The notes: generated by a model not told the origin, from the sequence alone. Shown: positions 11,574-23,853, counted from the stretch's first letter. The stretch: 64,000 nucleotides of DNA from Endothia cerciana (GCA_026119935.1 JALRMH010000020.1:434001-498000), one strand, 5' to 3'. Made by a program: numbers and translations.

Positions 11574-13020
11574 TCATTCTTCAACCTCCTCGTCAGAACT
11601 CGAGTCGCTGTCCACACTAAGGTCCGGCATCACAATGTCATTCAGAAAGGTGACCTATACGCCGATGGTTAACGTTGAGCGAAGGCATGCCAGTGCGTGT
11701 TATGGACTTGTCACTTACGTATCCAACCATGGCTTGCACAACCTCCATGATCTGGTCCTGGCCGTCCGGAGCTGTGAAGACACTGTCAGGGATCTTCTTC
11801 CCGATAGTGAAATTCCGCAGCTTTAGCAGCTCGATGTCGCGGTGATCAGCCTCAAAACCCTGTCGTGGGGTAGAGTCAGCACGCATTATGTACGACGTAA
11901 GTCCATGGCGTCCCATTTGAACTCTCCCTCGCAGGTGATACTCGCCACCAGGGGCTTGACAGGCTCACTCACTTTGGGTTTCGTCTTCAACGCGTTCTCC
12001 TTGTTATGCTTCGCAAAAGCCCTCAGGCAGCCCTCCTCATCGCCCCGTTTCGTGCCGGCTAGAAACATCCGCCTGAAGCCCTCCTCGCTAAGCACGCGCC
12101 TCCACCTCCGGGGATGCTGATCGACGCTCGCTCTCAGCTTGGCGAGACGTCCCGCATCGGGCATCCAGGTCCCGCCGCCGACAAAACATGACCCTGGCTC
12201 GCAATGCACGTAGTAGCAGGCGTACGGCCCCTTGCGGCCCGTCCGCGAGAACGCGGCGCCGTAGTGTGGCTTGTACGGCGTCGGGTCTTTGCTGAAGCGG
12301 ATGTCCCGGTAGATGCGGAACGCGACGTCCTTGATGGGAAGCTCCGGTATGGTCGGATCGGCAGCGATGATCTTCGGGGTGAGGGTTTCGACGAAGGTGT
12401 TCCAGTCCGTGAGGGACCGGCGGTACTCGGCATCGGTGGCTGGGGTTGAAGAACGTGGCGAGTCAGTCACAGACACCATGGAAGAGGCCCGGGTCCAGCC
12501 CTGGCAAGATAACGAAGAGTAGGGTGGAGGAGGATTTACACTTGAGCCATGATCGCTTATTGTTTGCCTTGAGATCCTTCAGAAACAGCAGCGTGTTCTT
12601 GTGTAGCCTATCGTCCTCATATGGCACCCCACCCGTGTCCCTCAGCTTTTTGTATGGTATGATCGTGACTCTAGGTGCTGCGTCCTCGTCCAGCTCCTCA
12701 TCGTACTCGTCTCCATCCTTATCCTCCAATTTCTCCTCCGCATAGTCGTCTCCGCTCTCTTCTTGCTCGGATTGGAGCCTCGCCTTCTTGCCACTAGACC
12801 TCTGAGCATTACTCGGCAGATTCTTCGACGGCCTTCCTCTTTTCTTGCTCTTAGAGTCGTTAACGTGTTCTCTTGCTTCGGAATCTTCGTCAAGGTCATC
12901 GTCTTCGTTCGAGCCGGCCTCGAAATACTGACTCTTCTTGCCCGACGAGCTGATGCGGCCGGACCGCCGGCGGCCAGACGGCTCGGGGTTCTCGAGGGCC
13001 TTTCTCTTTAGTGCTGGCAT
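11574..13020 (-). CDS. DUF2461 (TIGR02453-type) protein with charged N-terminal tail
   Basis: Exons are 12540-13020, 11973-12439, 11719-11859 and 11574-11654, with donors GTAAAT, GTGAGT and GTAAGT, giving 389 aa. The first 115 or so residues are low complexity: basic clusters (KKRGRPSK, an AT-hook-like GRP core) alternate with acidic runs, which suggests a nuclear protein. The DUF2461 domain follows, with FLKDLKANNKRSWLK, then ELPIKDVAFRIYRDIRFSKD, PYKPHYGAAFSRTGRKGPYACYYVH and GGGTWMPDAGRLAKLRASVD, then DIELLKLRNFTIGKKIPD and VQAMVGYVTFLND. These are the conserved blocks of the family, whose biochemical role is unknown. The acidic tail SDSSSDEEVEE is reached only by splicing the last intron. 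Start choice: first ATG, immediately before the basic segment. Confidence 0.88.
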
Positions 13021-13584
13021 TTTGAAGGGGGCAATTGTTCGAGACTTTGTTATTAGGGGACTCGAGTGTAGCCGTTGAGCAAGTTGGTCGTTGGTCAAAA
13101 CTAAGGCATAAGTTGAAGTGGCTGAGATAATGAGGTCATCGCCCTTAATTCTTAATTAAATCCGTCGCGTCGCGTCTCAGCGCTATCGCGCCATCACGTG
13201 CCACCCCCGCGACCCTTAATGGAGCTAAGCTCGCTCCAGCCCAATGCAGTTCTCATCTCAGGAATGCAGAGAGAGCACGGCGGGCAATAATTGATAAGAC
13301 AGGAGGGTTAAAAAGTCCTTAATCTGGAATGGAAGTTAGAATCAAAGATCCCACCCCCTCCAAAAACATATATATATATATCAAAATTGGCCTTGGTCTC
13401 ACCCATGCTCGTGAGGCCGTGAAACATTTTTGGCGAGTACGATACTTCAGTAGTCTAAGCATACAGTGGTACCCAAGTCGCGTTGGCAACCGTCTATGCT
13501 ACCAGTGTTGTTTCGTTCGGACGATGGATTAATGTCTCTCCCAGAACCCTCGGTGTCTAAGACGACTAAGTCCTCCTGTCTGGT
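13021..13584. other. Intergenic
   Basis: Promoter side of the DUF2461 gene and 3' side of the GH92 gene. It contains a short (TA)n at about 13370-13380. No gene seen. Confidence 0.5.
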
Positions 13585-16566
13585 CTATTCCTTCAAAATA
13601 GGCCAGGACCAGCTGGGCGGGAAGTCCTCCTCCTTCGTGCCCCAGCTACCCTCCCCAATACCGACCACATACTCCAGCACACCACCCTTCATGAAGAACT
13701 CGTGGGTAATCCAGCTCTTCGTGTACGCCTTGCCATCCAGCCTCGCGCTCTGGATGTACTTCGCGCCGTATGTCGGGTCAAAGTTCAGCACCCTGATCAC
13801 GGCCCACTTCCCGTTCCTGGCGCGGATCTTCACCTCCCTGAAGAACGGCGGCGTAAGCAGGTACACGTCCTGCCCGGCCACGGGGAAAAAGCCCATCATC
13901 GCGAAGCCCGAGAACGCGCCCATAGCGCAGTCGTCGTTGCCGGGGATCCCGCCGAAGGTCGTGTTGAACAGCGACGGTACGTAACGGTGCACCCAGTACG
14001 AACTCAGCCCCGGCCGGCCGGCGTAGTGGAACAGGAAGACGGGGAGGAAGGACTGCTCGTTGCCCATGTAGATGATGCCCGACTCGTGGAAGTACTGCAG
14101 GCGCTCGACGAAGGGCTTCTTGCCGCCCATGACCTGGATGAGTGAGGCCATGTCCTGCGGCACATAGAAGGAGTACAGCCAGGGGCTGCCCTCGTATGTT
14201 CCCCAGCGCGTGTCTAGATAACACTTGTGCATCTCGTGCACCGGGCTGCAGAGGCGGGTGTCGTGTTGGGTAAAGCTTCCGTCGAGGAGGCGAGGCTGCA
14301 GGAAGCCTTTGAAGTTGCTCCATCTGACCTCCTCGCTGCCTTGGAGAAAGCTGTCCTTCTGATCCTGGTTCCAAAGATTCCGCCAGTTCGTACTGCGTTG
14401 CATGTACTTACGGTGGTCTGCGTCCTTTCCGAGCGCCTTAGCCAGGAGAGCTATAGTGAAATCCTCGTAGGCGTACTCGACCGTTCGTGAGATACTGCGG
14501 GTGTTGCGTCCCGTGCCGTTGCGGTCCACATCGTCCCAAGGGATGTAGCCAAGCTCGTGGTAGCTGACCAGGTTACCTCGGCCTTCGACGTTCCAGTTAT
14601 GGGGCTCGACTACATCACGACGTTAGTTTTTGCGTCACGTAAGCTACCTGGGTGCCACTCACCCTCTGCGTCGGAGACTACCGCCTCATAAGCGGTGGTC
14701 CAGTCGACGCCGTCAGTGATGCCCTTCAAGAAAGCATCGCCAATAACCACATCTGCATTACTTCCGCCTTGCGTGAAGCCCTTCGAGAAACTCATCCGGC
14801 AGTCCGGTAGCTTGCCTGCATTTAGTGTCAGCTTATGTGGCTGAACTCAACATGGTCTCAGTCACGTACCAAGGAATCGGTAAATATCGATCAACGTGCG
14901 CACCATCCTCGTCTGTGCGACCGGGTCGATGATGGACAACAGCGGGTGCTGGGCTCGGAATGAATCCCAGATACAGTAGAACCTAGAGGGATAAGGATTA
15001 GCAGGACATTACCGACGCGAGGTCTCCAGGTCAGCCACATACGAGTCAAAGTACGGCTCCTTGGACTCCCACAGTTGATTCTCTCCCGTATAATCCTGCG
15101 GCGAGAGCATTGTCCTGTAAAGGCCTGACCAGAATGTGACCAACAGCGCCGGGTCGATATCAGCCTCATCAACCTCGATGACCGACATCTTCTGTACCCA
15201 CGCGTCCTCGACCTTCCTTGTCGTCTTCTCAAAGTCAAACTTGGGGATCTCCCTCTCTGCATTGGCGCACGCCTGCTCCCTTGAGATGAAGGACATTCCT
15301 ACGCGCGCGAGAATCTCATCCTTGGGCGGTCGCTCGAACTGTATCCACGCGCCTGCTGCACCTGACGGCACGTTGAACTGCCCCTCTGGATCACTTTCCA
15401 GGTCTTGACGATCCGGATTGGGCTTGTCGCCCATAAAAGTACCAGACTGGCGGATCCTTGCGCCTCTGAAGTCTGCACAGAAGTACGCCTCGTAGTTGCC
15501 CGTACCGAACGACGGGCGGAAGTCGCCATCTCCCGTGATACGCCCAGTCTTTGCATCCACCCGCACGCCTCCGCCGTGGCGGCTGTTGTCGAGGTCCTGA
15601 AGGTCGATCAGGATAAGCGGGCTGTACTCAACCGGAACGCCCTGGCCGTTTTCGGAGTCGTCCCTGTCCGGGAAGGAGAACCGATACAGCGATGCGTGTT
15701 CCGAGGCTGTCATCTCGGCCGCGACGGAGTTCTTGAGCCGGATGGAGAAGTAGCCCGGCTTTGCCTTGGCTGAATACGGCCAGCGCATCACGGCCCGGCT
15801 TTGTGTGCTGTAGCTGCACATGGTGATGTCGTCGAGCGGACATCCAGGATGAACGAAGAGAGGAAAGTTCCCCAGCGAGGGGCTCTACTTCTATTGTCAG
15901 CTGCGGTGGAGAAGGTCGTTCAAAAGCCAAGGGACCTACCCCTCCCGTTCCTGTGAACGCGGTCCGTTAGTATATCTGTCTTTGAGACGGGCCAGCAAGG
16001 TACCACAAACCTGAATCATGCAGCTGAGAAAACCCCCTGATCAGGCTGACATCCTGCACAAAGCCAGCGGCATTCTCCTTCCTGTCAGTGGAATCCGCAA
16101 CAGGCTTCGCCATGCCTGACACCAGTTAGCTTTAATATCTCATGGCGTCCAATGAACCTCGGCCTTCTCTCACCATATGGCATGGTCGCACCAGGAAAGA
16201 CATGTCCTGTACACAGGTCAGCACCGTGGCCGGCACAGTTTAAGCCCGGGCGTACTCACCTCCATTCGTCGTCCCTATTAGCGGGTCGATGTACCTCAGC
16301 ACGCCTCTGGCCGGTGTCGACCTGGGCTCTGACAATGGGGAGAACAGCGAGCCGGCGAGGAGCTCTCGGACCGGGCCTGGCACTGGCACTGGTACCAGCA
16401 GCACCACCACGACAAGGACAAGCAGATAGAGGACCAGGCGGCCTCTGCCTCGAGTCACGCCGCGTATGTCCCACCTTCGCCATAGTGGCTGCCCAGGCCT
16501 CCTCGGCCTAAAAGAAGCCCTGCTGTCCTTCCTGTACCTCGTCCTCGGCAAGGCGCCGCTCGCCAT
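13585..16566 (-). CDS. GH92 alpha-1,2-mannosidase, membrane-anchored
   Basis: Eight exons join in frame to 862 aa: 16260-16566, 16174-16206, 16011-16115, 15940-15950, 15043-15884, 14870-14982, 14663-14815 and 13585-14609. An N-terminal hydrophobic segment (VLYLLVLVVVVLLVPV, near residues 45-62) anchors or exports it. GH92 landmarks follow: YIDPLIGTTNGGHVFPGA, GFSQLHDSGTGGSPSLG, FYCIWDSFRAQHPLL, LPDCRMSFSKGFTQGGSNAD, the HDTRLCSPVHEMHK/YEGSPWLYSF region with the acid Glu, and GNDDCAMGAFSGFAMMGF near the C-terminus with the catalytic base Asp. Enzymes of this calcium-dependent inverting family trim alpha-mannose, often alpha-1,2, from N-glycans or mannan. The 11-nt exon 15940-15950 supplies TGG of the conserved DSGTGG; skipping it breaks the frame. 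Family is sure; location (secretory membrane or outside) is inferred. Confidence 0.93.
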
Positions 16567-17800
16567 GATAGGGTCTCACCGCGATGATCAAAACAGAGGC
16601 CTCATCGATGCGGTGGCAGAGGGAGGCCAATATGGGCGAGTCCGTCTAGTATTCAAAGGTAAAAAGCCTGTATGATTCCACGTAGAAATGGAGTAGTATA
16701 TACGAGTACTGAAGGATAGTAAATGAGGCTGTGATTCTGTTGCTGCGCAGTGAGGCAATTGAGGGTCGCAAAACGGACACAGTATTAAGCGAGGGAGGGT
16801 CGACGTCGCGTGGTTCAGCCCAAGAGATCCACCATCCATGCCCATACCACAGCAGGCCCACCATGACTTCCAGGGTCTGGACCAGCTGACAAGCCCTGCC
16901 GCAGTGCCAAGATCAAGCTTGGCAGACGGCGTCGATCCTCCGAGGTTCTCACCCCTGAAGCCTGAAAAAGGCTGCTAGGCACTTCTGGCTGAGGACTTGT
17001 ATTAAAAATAAATAAAATGAAGTCAACATCAGGCTCCTTACTCAATGACGAGGGTGTCTGGCCTACCACTCTCACTTGCTCGTGACCTGACTAAGGAGAC
17101 TTGCTGACTTTTAGGACCCCTGATCAAGACCTATTAGACCGACCCTAACCCTCCAGAACCGCCGCGGAACGACTTCTCTGACCGTCTCGAATCTAAGGTT
17201 TCCTCCACCATCACGGCCGCTCGCTACCGTCCACTTGACATGATCACACAATCATGGCCGACCTCAGTCCTTATCAGGTTGCTGGATGCACAAGAAACTC
17301 GCCACCGGGCTATTCGACGCCGTTGAGGTTAGGGGGATGCGTTGCGAAAGAAGCGCGGCCGCCGGGGTGTCTCATCTGGAAGTGGTAAATCCTATGATCT
17401 CGGCGTCTCGCCCAAGAACTCATCAGTCATGGCAACATCACGACAGGACAGGATCATGAATTCAAGTCCCGTTCACACACCACAGTAATGCGCCTCTTGA
17501 GTGCTCCCCATCCGGATCTGGCTATTTCATTAGTCAGTCAGACTACTACATGTCACAACAATCAAATTATATAGGCGCTGTATTGCAAGGGCAAAGAAGA
17601 AGAAGAAGAAGAAGAAAAAGAGAAGCAGCCAGTTTCATCATTTTCATTTACTGTATCTCCATATCTCCACAACCTTTCCAGCTATCGAACGTTTATCCAA
17701 AACTCCTGTTGAGGTTCACGGGCAACCTAACAAGGATTGATGATGGTCCAGTCCCAAAGATTCCCAGGCAAGGAGCAGGCACTGAGAGACTATGCAGAGA
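16567..17800. other. Intergenic
   Basis: This is the upstream region of GH92. It carries an (AGA)n microsatellite near 17594-17616. I found no conserved coding segment. Confidence 0.5.
17594..17616. repeat. (AGA)n microsatellite
   Basis: About seven tandem AGA units, visible directly. Confidence 0.85.
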
Positions 17801-18626
17801 TTAATGAAATTTCATCACCATGACCCGCTCATCGTCAGTGGCCACAACCGGGCAAGCAGAGGATCCAGTGACAGGACGCGAGGCCCTCTCGACGACTGAA
17901 TTATCACCGCGGTCGGACGTCACGTGCGGGCTGCCGGGGAAGTCAGAGAAGAGGTGCGAGATCGACTCGACAACAGACTCAGCCTCGTCTTGGTCGGCAA
18001 ATGGCCACCTCGGCTGGGCGCGCTCCTGGGGGCCGCTGTGCACAAAGCCGTGCACCCCGTCGTAGCTGACGGGCTCGGAGCCGGCGGCCCGCAGCCAGGA
18101 GGCGGCGGCGGGGTCACCGTGCAGCATCCATCGGCAAGGATCTCCTGCAGGCTCGTGTCCAGCCCTGAGAAGATGCCCGTGTTGATTAGGCCCTGGCGGG
18201 TGAACTTCCTCGGGCCCGGGACGGGGTTCTGGGGTCTGTCGAGATCAACACTCACATAGTCATCCTCATCAGGAGCCCAGGGGCAGTCCGTGCCGCACAG
18301 ATCACAGACCTCGAGGCTGGGCGGCCGGGCCGGGCCGGGCCGGTAGTGTCCATGATGGTGATGGGCCCTGTGCTCCTCACACCACGGTCAGCAGGGCTCA
18401 CGTCGCCCAGCTCGATGTCTGGATCCTCCCTCCTCTTCCTCTCCCGGCACTTGCGCAGGAGGAAGAGGCCCCAGGGTTTGAGGCATGTGAAGAAGACGAG
18501 CTGCAGGCCGATGAGGGCGGACAAGAGGATCACGGCGGTGATCAGATGGCCCTTGGTGGACTGTGCACGGGCGAGCTGCTCCTGGCAGCTCTGTACCATA
18601 AGGCAGATGTCGTCGGCACGTGCCAT
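17801..18626 (-). CDS. Predicted single-pass membrane protein; reading frame changes twice
   Basis: The ATG at 18624-18626 opens MARADDIC, followed by a membrane segment (LITAVILLSALIGLQLVFF), a basic patch (RKCRERKRRED) and an acidic stretch. The coding signal then moves to a second frame carrying CDLCGTDCPWAPDEDDY and VPGPRKFTRQGLINTGIFSGL, and near 18130 to a third frame ending at 17801 (AESVVESISHLFSDF). Each switch equals one missing base or an intron of length 3n+2. Possible splice pairs exist: GTGAGC near 18397 for the first, and GTGACC near 18118 to CCCCAG for the second. Their donors or acceptors are weak. Alternatives are two sequencing deletions or early decay. I do not recognise the family. 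The CxxC...C cluster could bind metal. Confidence 0.42.
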
Positions 18627-18836
18627 GTTGACGGGTGCCAACGTAGTGTCGTGAGTGTCGTACGCCGGTGGTCCAAAGACCGACTCGATCTATCTAAGTC
18701 TCGTGTATGTACAGCCCCTGAGACTAAGGGCCAAGTGCTATCTCATCTGTTGAGACAGATCAGATCGGAATGTATGGGATAGGTTCGAGCTGAGGTGGTT
18801 TGTTCAAGATCGAAAGTAAGGTTTGGAGGTGGATAT

Positions 18837-19217
18837 CTATATAAGACTATCCTCAATAGGGGACAAAGGCACTTCCTTAGCCCGCTGTGCGATGACAATA
18901 GGATTGTTGTATTCGAGCGAGGGCTGTCGCCTTCCAAGGATCTTTTTGATCTGGGCTGACCAGTCTCCAAGGGCAGGCGAGGTCAACGGGACAAGATTTC
19001 CTCGAGCACAGTTAAGGGACATTATTCTCTGGCACAGCCAAAATCTGATTCACAGGGCGAATCCATACATTGTCCTGGACACAGATGGTCTGCCTTTGTG
19101 GTCAAAACACCCCTTCATGGCTGCAAGCTCGACGTCACCAAGAGGCTCCCAATATCTCACAACGACGTCAATGCCAAAATCTGACCAGGGTACCCCCAAG
19201 TAGTATTTAAGTGATTT
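18837..19217 (-). pseudogene. Short coding-like remnant with internal stop
   Basis: One minus-strand frame stays open for 126 codons except for a TGA at 19050-19052. It reads like real protein on both sides: WSDFGIDVVVRYWEPLGD before the stop and GDWSAQIKKILG and PIVIAQRAKEVPLSPIEDSL after it. There is no convincing start ATG upstream before a TAG at 19218-19220, so it may be a 3' fragment of a lost gene or a terminal exon with a small intron. I cannot name the family. Confidence 0.25.
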
Positions 19218-19220
19218 CTA

Positions 19221-19599
19221 TCGCCGTGAGATGGTGCTGTGGAAGCCCCATCACTAGCAACTCCAAGAAGGAAAAGTTGATCAAAAGCTGAAAATGGCGT
19301 CAAGTCATGACCACTGGTAGAGAAGAGATGTAGCCTTCTTCAAAGAACTCCAGATTATCAGATCCCTGATTAATTGCCTCCATCATCCGAGTAAAGCCTT
19401 CCCGTCCACATCGCCCGAAGCACAGATTTTCCGCCAAACCCCCCCCCCCCCTCTCTCCCTACCAAGCCTCCACCCCCTCAAGACTTTTAGCTATTAGATA
19501 TCGTCCTCCTCAGAACGCACGCACCGCTGTCCTCGTGATTGTATTCCGTCTAATGACACACCTGGCAAGGCGGAAGTGTCGACGGAGGTTGAAGTCGAT
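19221..19599. other. Intergenic
   Basis: It contains a C-rich run near 19440-19450. It is probably the 3' UTR of the UspA-domain gene. No coding signal. Confidence 0.5.
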
Positions 19600-21908
19600 T
19601 TAGTCAACCTTGGCGTTCGCCAGACTCCTTGCCGTCGGGTTGTTGATGTTGTTAACCTGCGTGAGGGCCATCTTCTTGTACTTGGACTGCTTCCTCAGAC
19701 GCTTCCTGGCCACCATGACGGGGACGGAGCTCTTGGTCACTAGGTAATTAGAAAACGAGCCAAGAATGACGCTGCGGCACAGGTTCGTTAGCTAAAAATA
19801 GATCAAGCGGGCGGTAGGTTGGATGTAGATGGGTTACATACCCCTTCAGGGCACTCTGTCCACGGCTGCCCAAGATGACAAGAGTGGGGCTAACGACATC
19901 GATGATCTCCAAGATCTGATGCTTGGGATTCTTGCAGTGTAGCACCTCGACGATAACCCGGACCTGAAGCCTAGTCTTCCGGAGAAACTTCTTAACCCTC
20001 TCGGTAATGTCTTGAACTGCCATGTGGCGTTCCACTTCCGCCTTCGATCTTGCCGGGCCGGGCAGCGAGTCTGAGCTATAGCCAAGCGGTGACTTCTGCA
20101 GCTCGACGGCACTACCGCCGGGAGTGACAGGTGCCTTGCTGGCCGTCATCGTGTTCAGCGCCGCGCCTTGTTCTCGCATCGCCTTCCGCTCATCCGGCAC
20201 CTGCGACCCATCGCGGGGTGCAATTCCGATTTCCTCGTCGACGCAGTAGAGGCAGATCATGGTATCGCCATCTCGCAGCACCGTGCCGACCGCCCACTCT
20301 AGCGCGTGTGTGGACTCATCGCTCAAATCGGTCGCGACAATGTACTTGCGAAGATCGCGGCCATCTGCTTTCGCCGACTGGCTAACTTGGTTATAGTCGC
20401 CTCGGTAAATGATACGCACAGAACGGGCCGCATTCGGTGTATTCATGATCGCAGTCTGAGAGAAGGATAACTTTTGTGCGCGCTTGATGTCGACAAGGTC
20501 CGCTTCATCATCAGAGTCCATGGGGGTTCTGGTCCCCGAAGGTGGGCCTTCGTCGAAATTGGTGGCCGGGTGCACCTTTTTGGATTTCGAATCCTTCGTG
20601 ACTTCACCGGAAGGACCAGTGACTGTGATATCGGGATCGTCGAAGAGAGATCGGTACTGATACTTGGGGGTCTGTTTGGCAACATTGATGCCTGTGATTG
20701 TTGCTGTCAGTAAGGGATCTGGAAAGCTACCATTCAGCCAGGAGTAGGAGGTCGGCGACGCGAACTCACGCTCTTCCTCAGCAGCAGCCAGCAAGCTCTT
20801 GATCTGCCTAACCTCAGGGGCCTGGCCAGGTTTGTCGGAGTCTCTGGCCGCCTTACGGCCACGTTGCCCCTCCTCCTGAGACGAATAGCCCTGCTCGTCG
20901 CTGCTATCGTCAAGCAGTTCGTCGCCATCTGGACTCAGGTAGTCCTTGACCAGTCTGCCTCCTCCAGGTTGGTCGTCCGATTTCTTTCGTCCCACGGAGT
21001 TGGCGAGGAGTCCGCCAGCACGGAGACGGTTGAGGTCAGACAGTTTACGGTATGCATTGTTCATGTCCAGCTCAGGGTAGGTCTCCTGGAGCAACGCTCT
21101 GCCCGCCGGACTCATGGTTCTACCATGGACCAGGGGGTTGCCTGGCGAGGTCGACCGCGCGCCCAAACGTGAGTGAGGAGACCTGGACTTGCTCCCTGGA
21201 CGCATCGACGGCCCAGCTACGGAGTGGCGTCCCCTGTCACCAGGCAGCGATATGGAGGATACATCGCCCCCGCGTACGAGGTGCGACATCGAGGACTGTG
21301 CCTGAGCATCCTTCTTGTTGCCCTGGTAGACGCGCTTGGGCAACACCTGGCCCTGACTCGTTACGATATCACCGAACTTGAACTGGGAGGTGGGATCACG
21401 GTTGGCGGTGGACCTGGGTCCGAAACCGACAGACTGGCCAGAGACATCGGACATGTGTCTGGGATGCGTGGTGTTGGAGGCCTTAGCCAGCTGATTAGAT
21501 GTCAGGACCGGCGAGGATGGGGTGCTGAACACGGCTTTCGTCGAGGACGCAGGTGGAGGGCTACCCATATCAAGCATACTCCGAACTGGCGCCTGCGAAA
21601 GGGCTCTCGGCGGGCCACCTGTTGTCAAAGTCGGCCTGTTAGCTGTGAAAGAGTCTCAAGTGGGGGAAGGTGACCTGCGCACCTATGTCCAACATGCTCC
21701 TAACCGGGGACCTGGGTGTGTAAGGGGATGAAGATCGGGCATTGCTGAGGGCGCTGGGAGGTCGAGGAGCGGCATTCCTCGCAGCTATCAATTGCTCCAC
21801 CTCAAGTCTCTCTTCCTCCAAGGCCGCCTCCATGCTCATGGTCTTCCTGGTAGACTGGCTCTTGGCGGCGCCAAAAGGTGCCCTCGGGCCTCTGTACGGT
21901 TGGCTCAT
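19600..21908 (-). CDS. Universal stress protein (UspA-domain) with long disordered N-terminus
   Basis: Exons are 21683-21908, 20770-21618, 19842-20691 and 19600-19771, giving 698 aa. The start is the ATG MSQPYRGP at 21906-21908; the frame is open upstream but has no ATG. The N-terminal 430 or so residues are Ser/Pro/Arg-rich, with a repeated PVRSMLD[IM]G motif and many SP sites, so phosphorylation is likely. The UspA domain begins at RKYIVATDLSDESTHALEWA and carries the ATP-type loop GSRGQSALKGVILGSFS just before VPVMVARKRLRKQ. Such fungal proteins are nucleotide-binding stress regulators; a partner is not known. The 78-bp intron at 20692-20769 is in frame with no stop, but GTGAGT, a CTGAC branch site and CACAG make it likely; if retained it adds 26 residues. 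Confidence 0.88.
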
Positions 21909-23853
21909 ATCCACCTTTGTGGAGGTGTTCTTCCCTGGGCTGTCCGCGTGATGAAGTCGTCTGTGACGGTCTAAGATGACCGAAGAATTGCCGTTCGAGG
22001 CAAGGAGGATGCGGGCAGTAGACGCAGCACGCGAAGACAATACAGTACTGCCAAGTAGGATCTGATTCGAGGTCGTAGGCGGGACCTGTGTCGCCTCCGT
22101 CGATGTGATAGGTGCGTTCGAGAGAGGTCGGAAAGGGTATTGGTATCGCTGCTATAACGATAGCGCAACTAGCGAGGGATAATCTGTGGTCGTCGGGTGT
22201 GAATGTCGTGGTCCAGTCGGGGAGTACAGAGCATCGTGTGTAAACAAGGGGAGGTCGATGATCGCAGAGGACGGCGAAAGTTTGAGATTAGACCTTCAGA
22301 TCATGGTCGCGCCTTGCGTGGGCTGGCAGGAGTGACCTTCGGGTGATTTCAGGCCTCGTGCCTTCTCTACTTCTCTTGGTTGATCAGGGTCAGGTACGGA
22401 CGGACGAGGAAAAACAAAGTCGTGGTGTGGTAGGGTGTGCAGGCAGGATCTTGTTCTTGGACTGAGTCCTGGTCGGCTCGAGGCAGGCTGACCGGGGAGT
22501 GGATGCTCAGAGATACCTAGACGGGGTTCTGATTCTTGCCAAGTCCTCGGCGCAGCAGGCGGTTGATGCACGGCAGACTGTGGCAGTGTGCTGTGGGTTG
22601 CGCTGGCTGGGGTGATGCAATACTCAGTCGAGCTCGAGGCTGTTGTTTCTTTTCTCGGTCGGGACAGACGAGGTTGCCCAGGTGCGGACGGTAACTAGGA
22701 GGGTGAGAGCCTTGGGCGTGCCGTTCGAGATGAATTGGTGACTTTGTTATTATCACGTACTGGACGAGAAGGGTACAAACAAAATCTGGTGCCTTGGGTG
22801 ACGATGGTGATGATTGATTGGGCTGAACCCGACGGCGGACAGGCTCGGCCTGCAGCTGGTCTGTGCTCCGTAAACGTCTTCCAAGCTGTTCCCTGCTCGT
22901 AATGTACTCCGCTTGGGCAGCCGTCGGACCAGATCGCCGCGAACCAAGAGCTCAGCCGAAATTGACGGCTGTCGAGGGGGAGGAAAGGGATGAGGGCTGG
23001 GAGAAGCGCAGATAGCCTCTCCAGATGTTTCTGACCCGGGCGCCCCTCTTCGAGGTATCCACCATCTCACAAGATAACCTCGAACGGACGAGGTGGCCTC
23101 TCACACTCGTCTCACAGCATCGTCCTAGTTGACAACGGCGCTGATCCCACCGAACCCCACACGGCAACCAGTGCCATGTAAGTACTATGTACCATAGTAG
23201 TTAGGACTACCCCGCCATCTCGGAGCGCTCCCGCACTCCATCATCCCTGCCCAGGTGTGTCTCTTTGGGGGGGGAGGGTTTTGGAGCGAGCACCCTGACA
23301 GACCGCTGGGGAATCTAACGGTCCATTCTCGAGACCTTGAATGCTCTGAGGGGACCATCCCGCCGTGAGGCTTGCACCCCTGAGGCCAGGAGACTGCCAA
23401 GATATGGCCTCTCGACCTATGGTGAGGCCCCGTGGGGCTCTTCGTCACATGCACCGTGACCAACAACCGATCCTCTGCGAAGCGGCCAAATCCAGGCGGG
23501 GGAATGGACTGGGCACGCTGGCTAGCGCGGTTTTATATTGCTGCGCCTCAGAGCCAAGGGTGCCTACCGGCTACTGCGTACGTACGCGGGTGCACCTGAT
23601 CATTACTCTACGTAGTATTCTGGCCTGGATCTCCGCATTCTACGCCTAGTCTGTACAGGCAACTTTCCACGGCTCTGGCGGTCTACCCTACCCACTGCCG
23701 GATCCGAGGCATTGAAGATGGGATAGAATATACCCCCTATACCAGGCCCGCCCGGGCGAGGGCCGTGATCAGTCTTCGCGGTCGGGTGTGGCCCGCAAAT
23801 GTAACCCACACACGACCTCCTCTCCACCCCCGCCGCTCAGCAGCCTCTCCCTT
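21909..23853. other. Long upstream region without genes
   Basis: About 1.9 kb between the UspA-domain start and the 3' end of uS7m. Short frames on both strands carry no motif. A long 5' leader for the UspA gene is plausible but not demonstrated. Confidence 0.45.

Noticed and set aside
17140..17155. CCCTAACCCT as a telomere repeat trace
   Set aside because: Only about one and a half units; chance occurrence.
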